From NCBI GenBank assembly GCA_018815265.1, contig JAHIYG010000181.1:1-6027 (forward strand): a stretch of 6,027 nucleotides of DNA. The letters are read 5' to 3'. The stretch comes from Candidatus Altarchaeota archaeon. GTDB lineage: Archaea; Altiarchaeota; Altiarchaeia; IMC4; SCGC-AAA252-I15. The position numbers and the translations under genes are program-made. This document shows, in pieces, positions 5,974 to 6,027 of the stretch; the stretch's first letter is position 1; every line of letters starts with the position of its first letter. The notes under the pieces were generated by a model. The model was given only the letters and a program-made list of their open reading frames with translations, searched no databases and had not been told where the DNA came from.

Positions 5974-6027
5974 ATGAAACATCTGTTTTCCGTAATAAAC
6001 CCCTATCCCATGTCCATTGGAAAACTA
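5974..6027 (+). CDS. Possible start of the next gene (runs off right edge)
   Basis: An ATG at 5974 opens 18 codons to the window edge, reading MKHLFSVINPYPMSIGKL. A basic start, a short hydrophobic strand and 'NPYP' are common at the start of radical-SAM or glycosyltransferase proteins, but 18 residues cannot identify a family. It begins 10 bases after the hairpin. No clear TATA box at the expected distance or ribosome-binding site is seen. Confidence 0.3.
   Translation, partial: MKHLFSVINPYPMSIGKL

Noticed and set aside
5935..6024. Minus-strand reading NGHGIGVYYGKQ, resembling a histidine-kinase G-box end
   Set aside because: An in-frame TAG lies directly upstream at 6027-6025, leaving only about 30 codons, and the reading spans the hairpin.
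5879..6025. Minus-strand frame of about 48 codons open to the window edge
   Set aside because: An open stretch this short is expected often by chance; it overlaps the end of the glycosyltransferase gene and runs through the hairpin. It cannot be fully excluded without flanking sequence.

Overview
The window looks archaeal, most likely from a DPANN-type lineage, though the exact phylum cannot be fixed from the sequence. The evidence is: TATA-like boxes 25-35 bases upstream of start codons that leave little or no 5' leader; a DRG-type GTPase of archaeal/eukaryotic form; a TraB-family protein; and a lipobox protein with an acidic, Cys/Asn-rich motif and a Thr-rich linker. The lineage call is an inference.

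Layout. Positions 1-909 (minus strand) hold a two-gene unit: a lipoprotein with a C-terminal, possibly thioredoxin-like domain, followed after 5 bases by the first 66 codons of a TraB/PrgY-family protein that runs off the left edge. Positions 990-1480 (minus) hold an AT-rich remnant of a multi-membrane-spanning GT-C glycosyltransferase. It keeps its first membrane segment, its luminal acidic motifs and its soluble tail, but most of its membrane core is missing and its probable original start is out of frame. Positions 1540-2145 (minus) hold an unrecognised, soluble, helical protein behind a perfect TTTATATA box. Positions 2194-3270 (minus) hold a complete DRG GTPase.

The strand then switches. 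DRG and a plus-strand gene (3328-4605) diverge from a 57-base gap that has one TATA-like element almost midway between the two start codons. The plus-strand gene encodes an unrecognised 270-residue N-terminal region joined to a C-terminal receiver (REC) domain with all key residues and an enlarged first half. It is followed by an intact GT39-like membrane glycosyltransferase (4642-5922), then by a GC-rich 12-bp hairpin with a T-run. The last 54 bases may begin another gene.

The genes do not form an obvious single pathway. The plausible links are the lipoprotein-TraB pair (envelope) and the intact and decayed glycosyltransferases (surface glycosylation). I see no RNA genes, CRISPR arrays, insertion sequences or tandem repeats.
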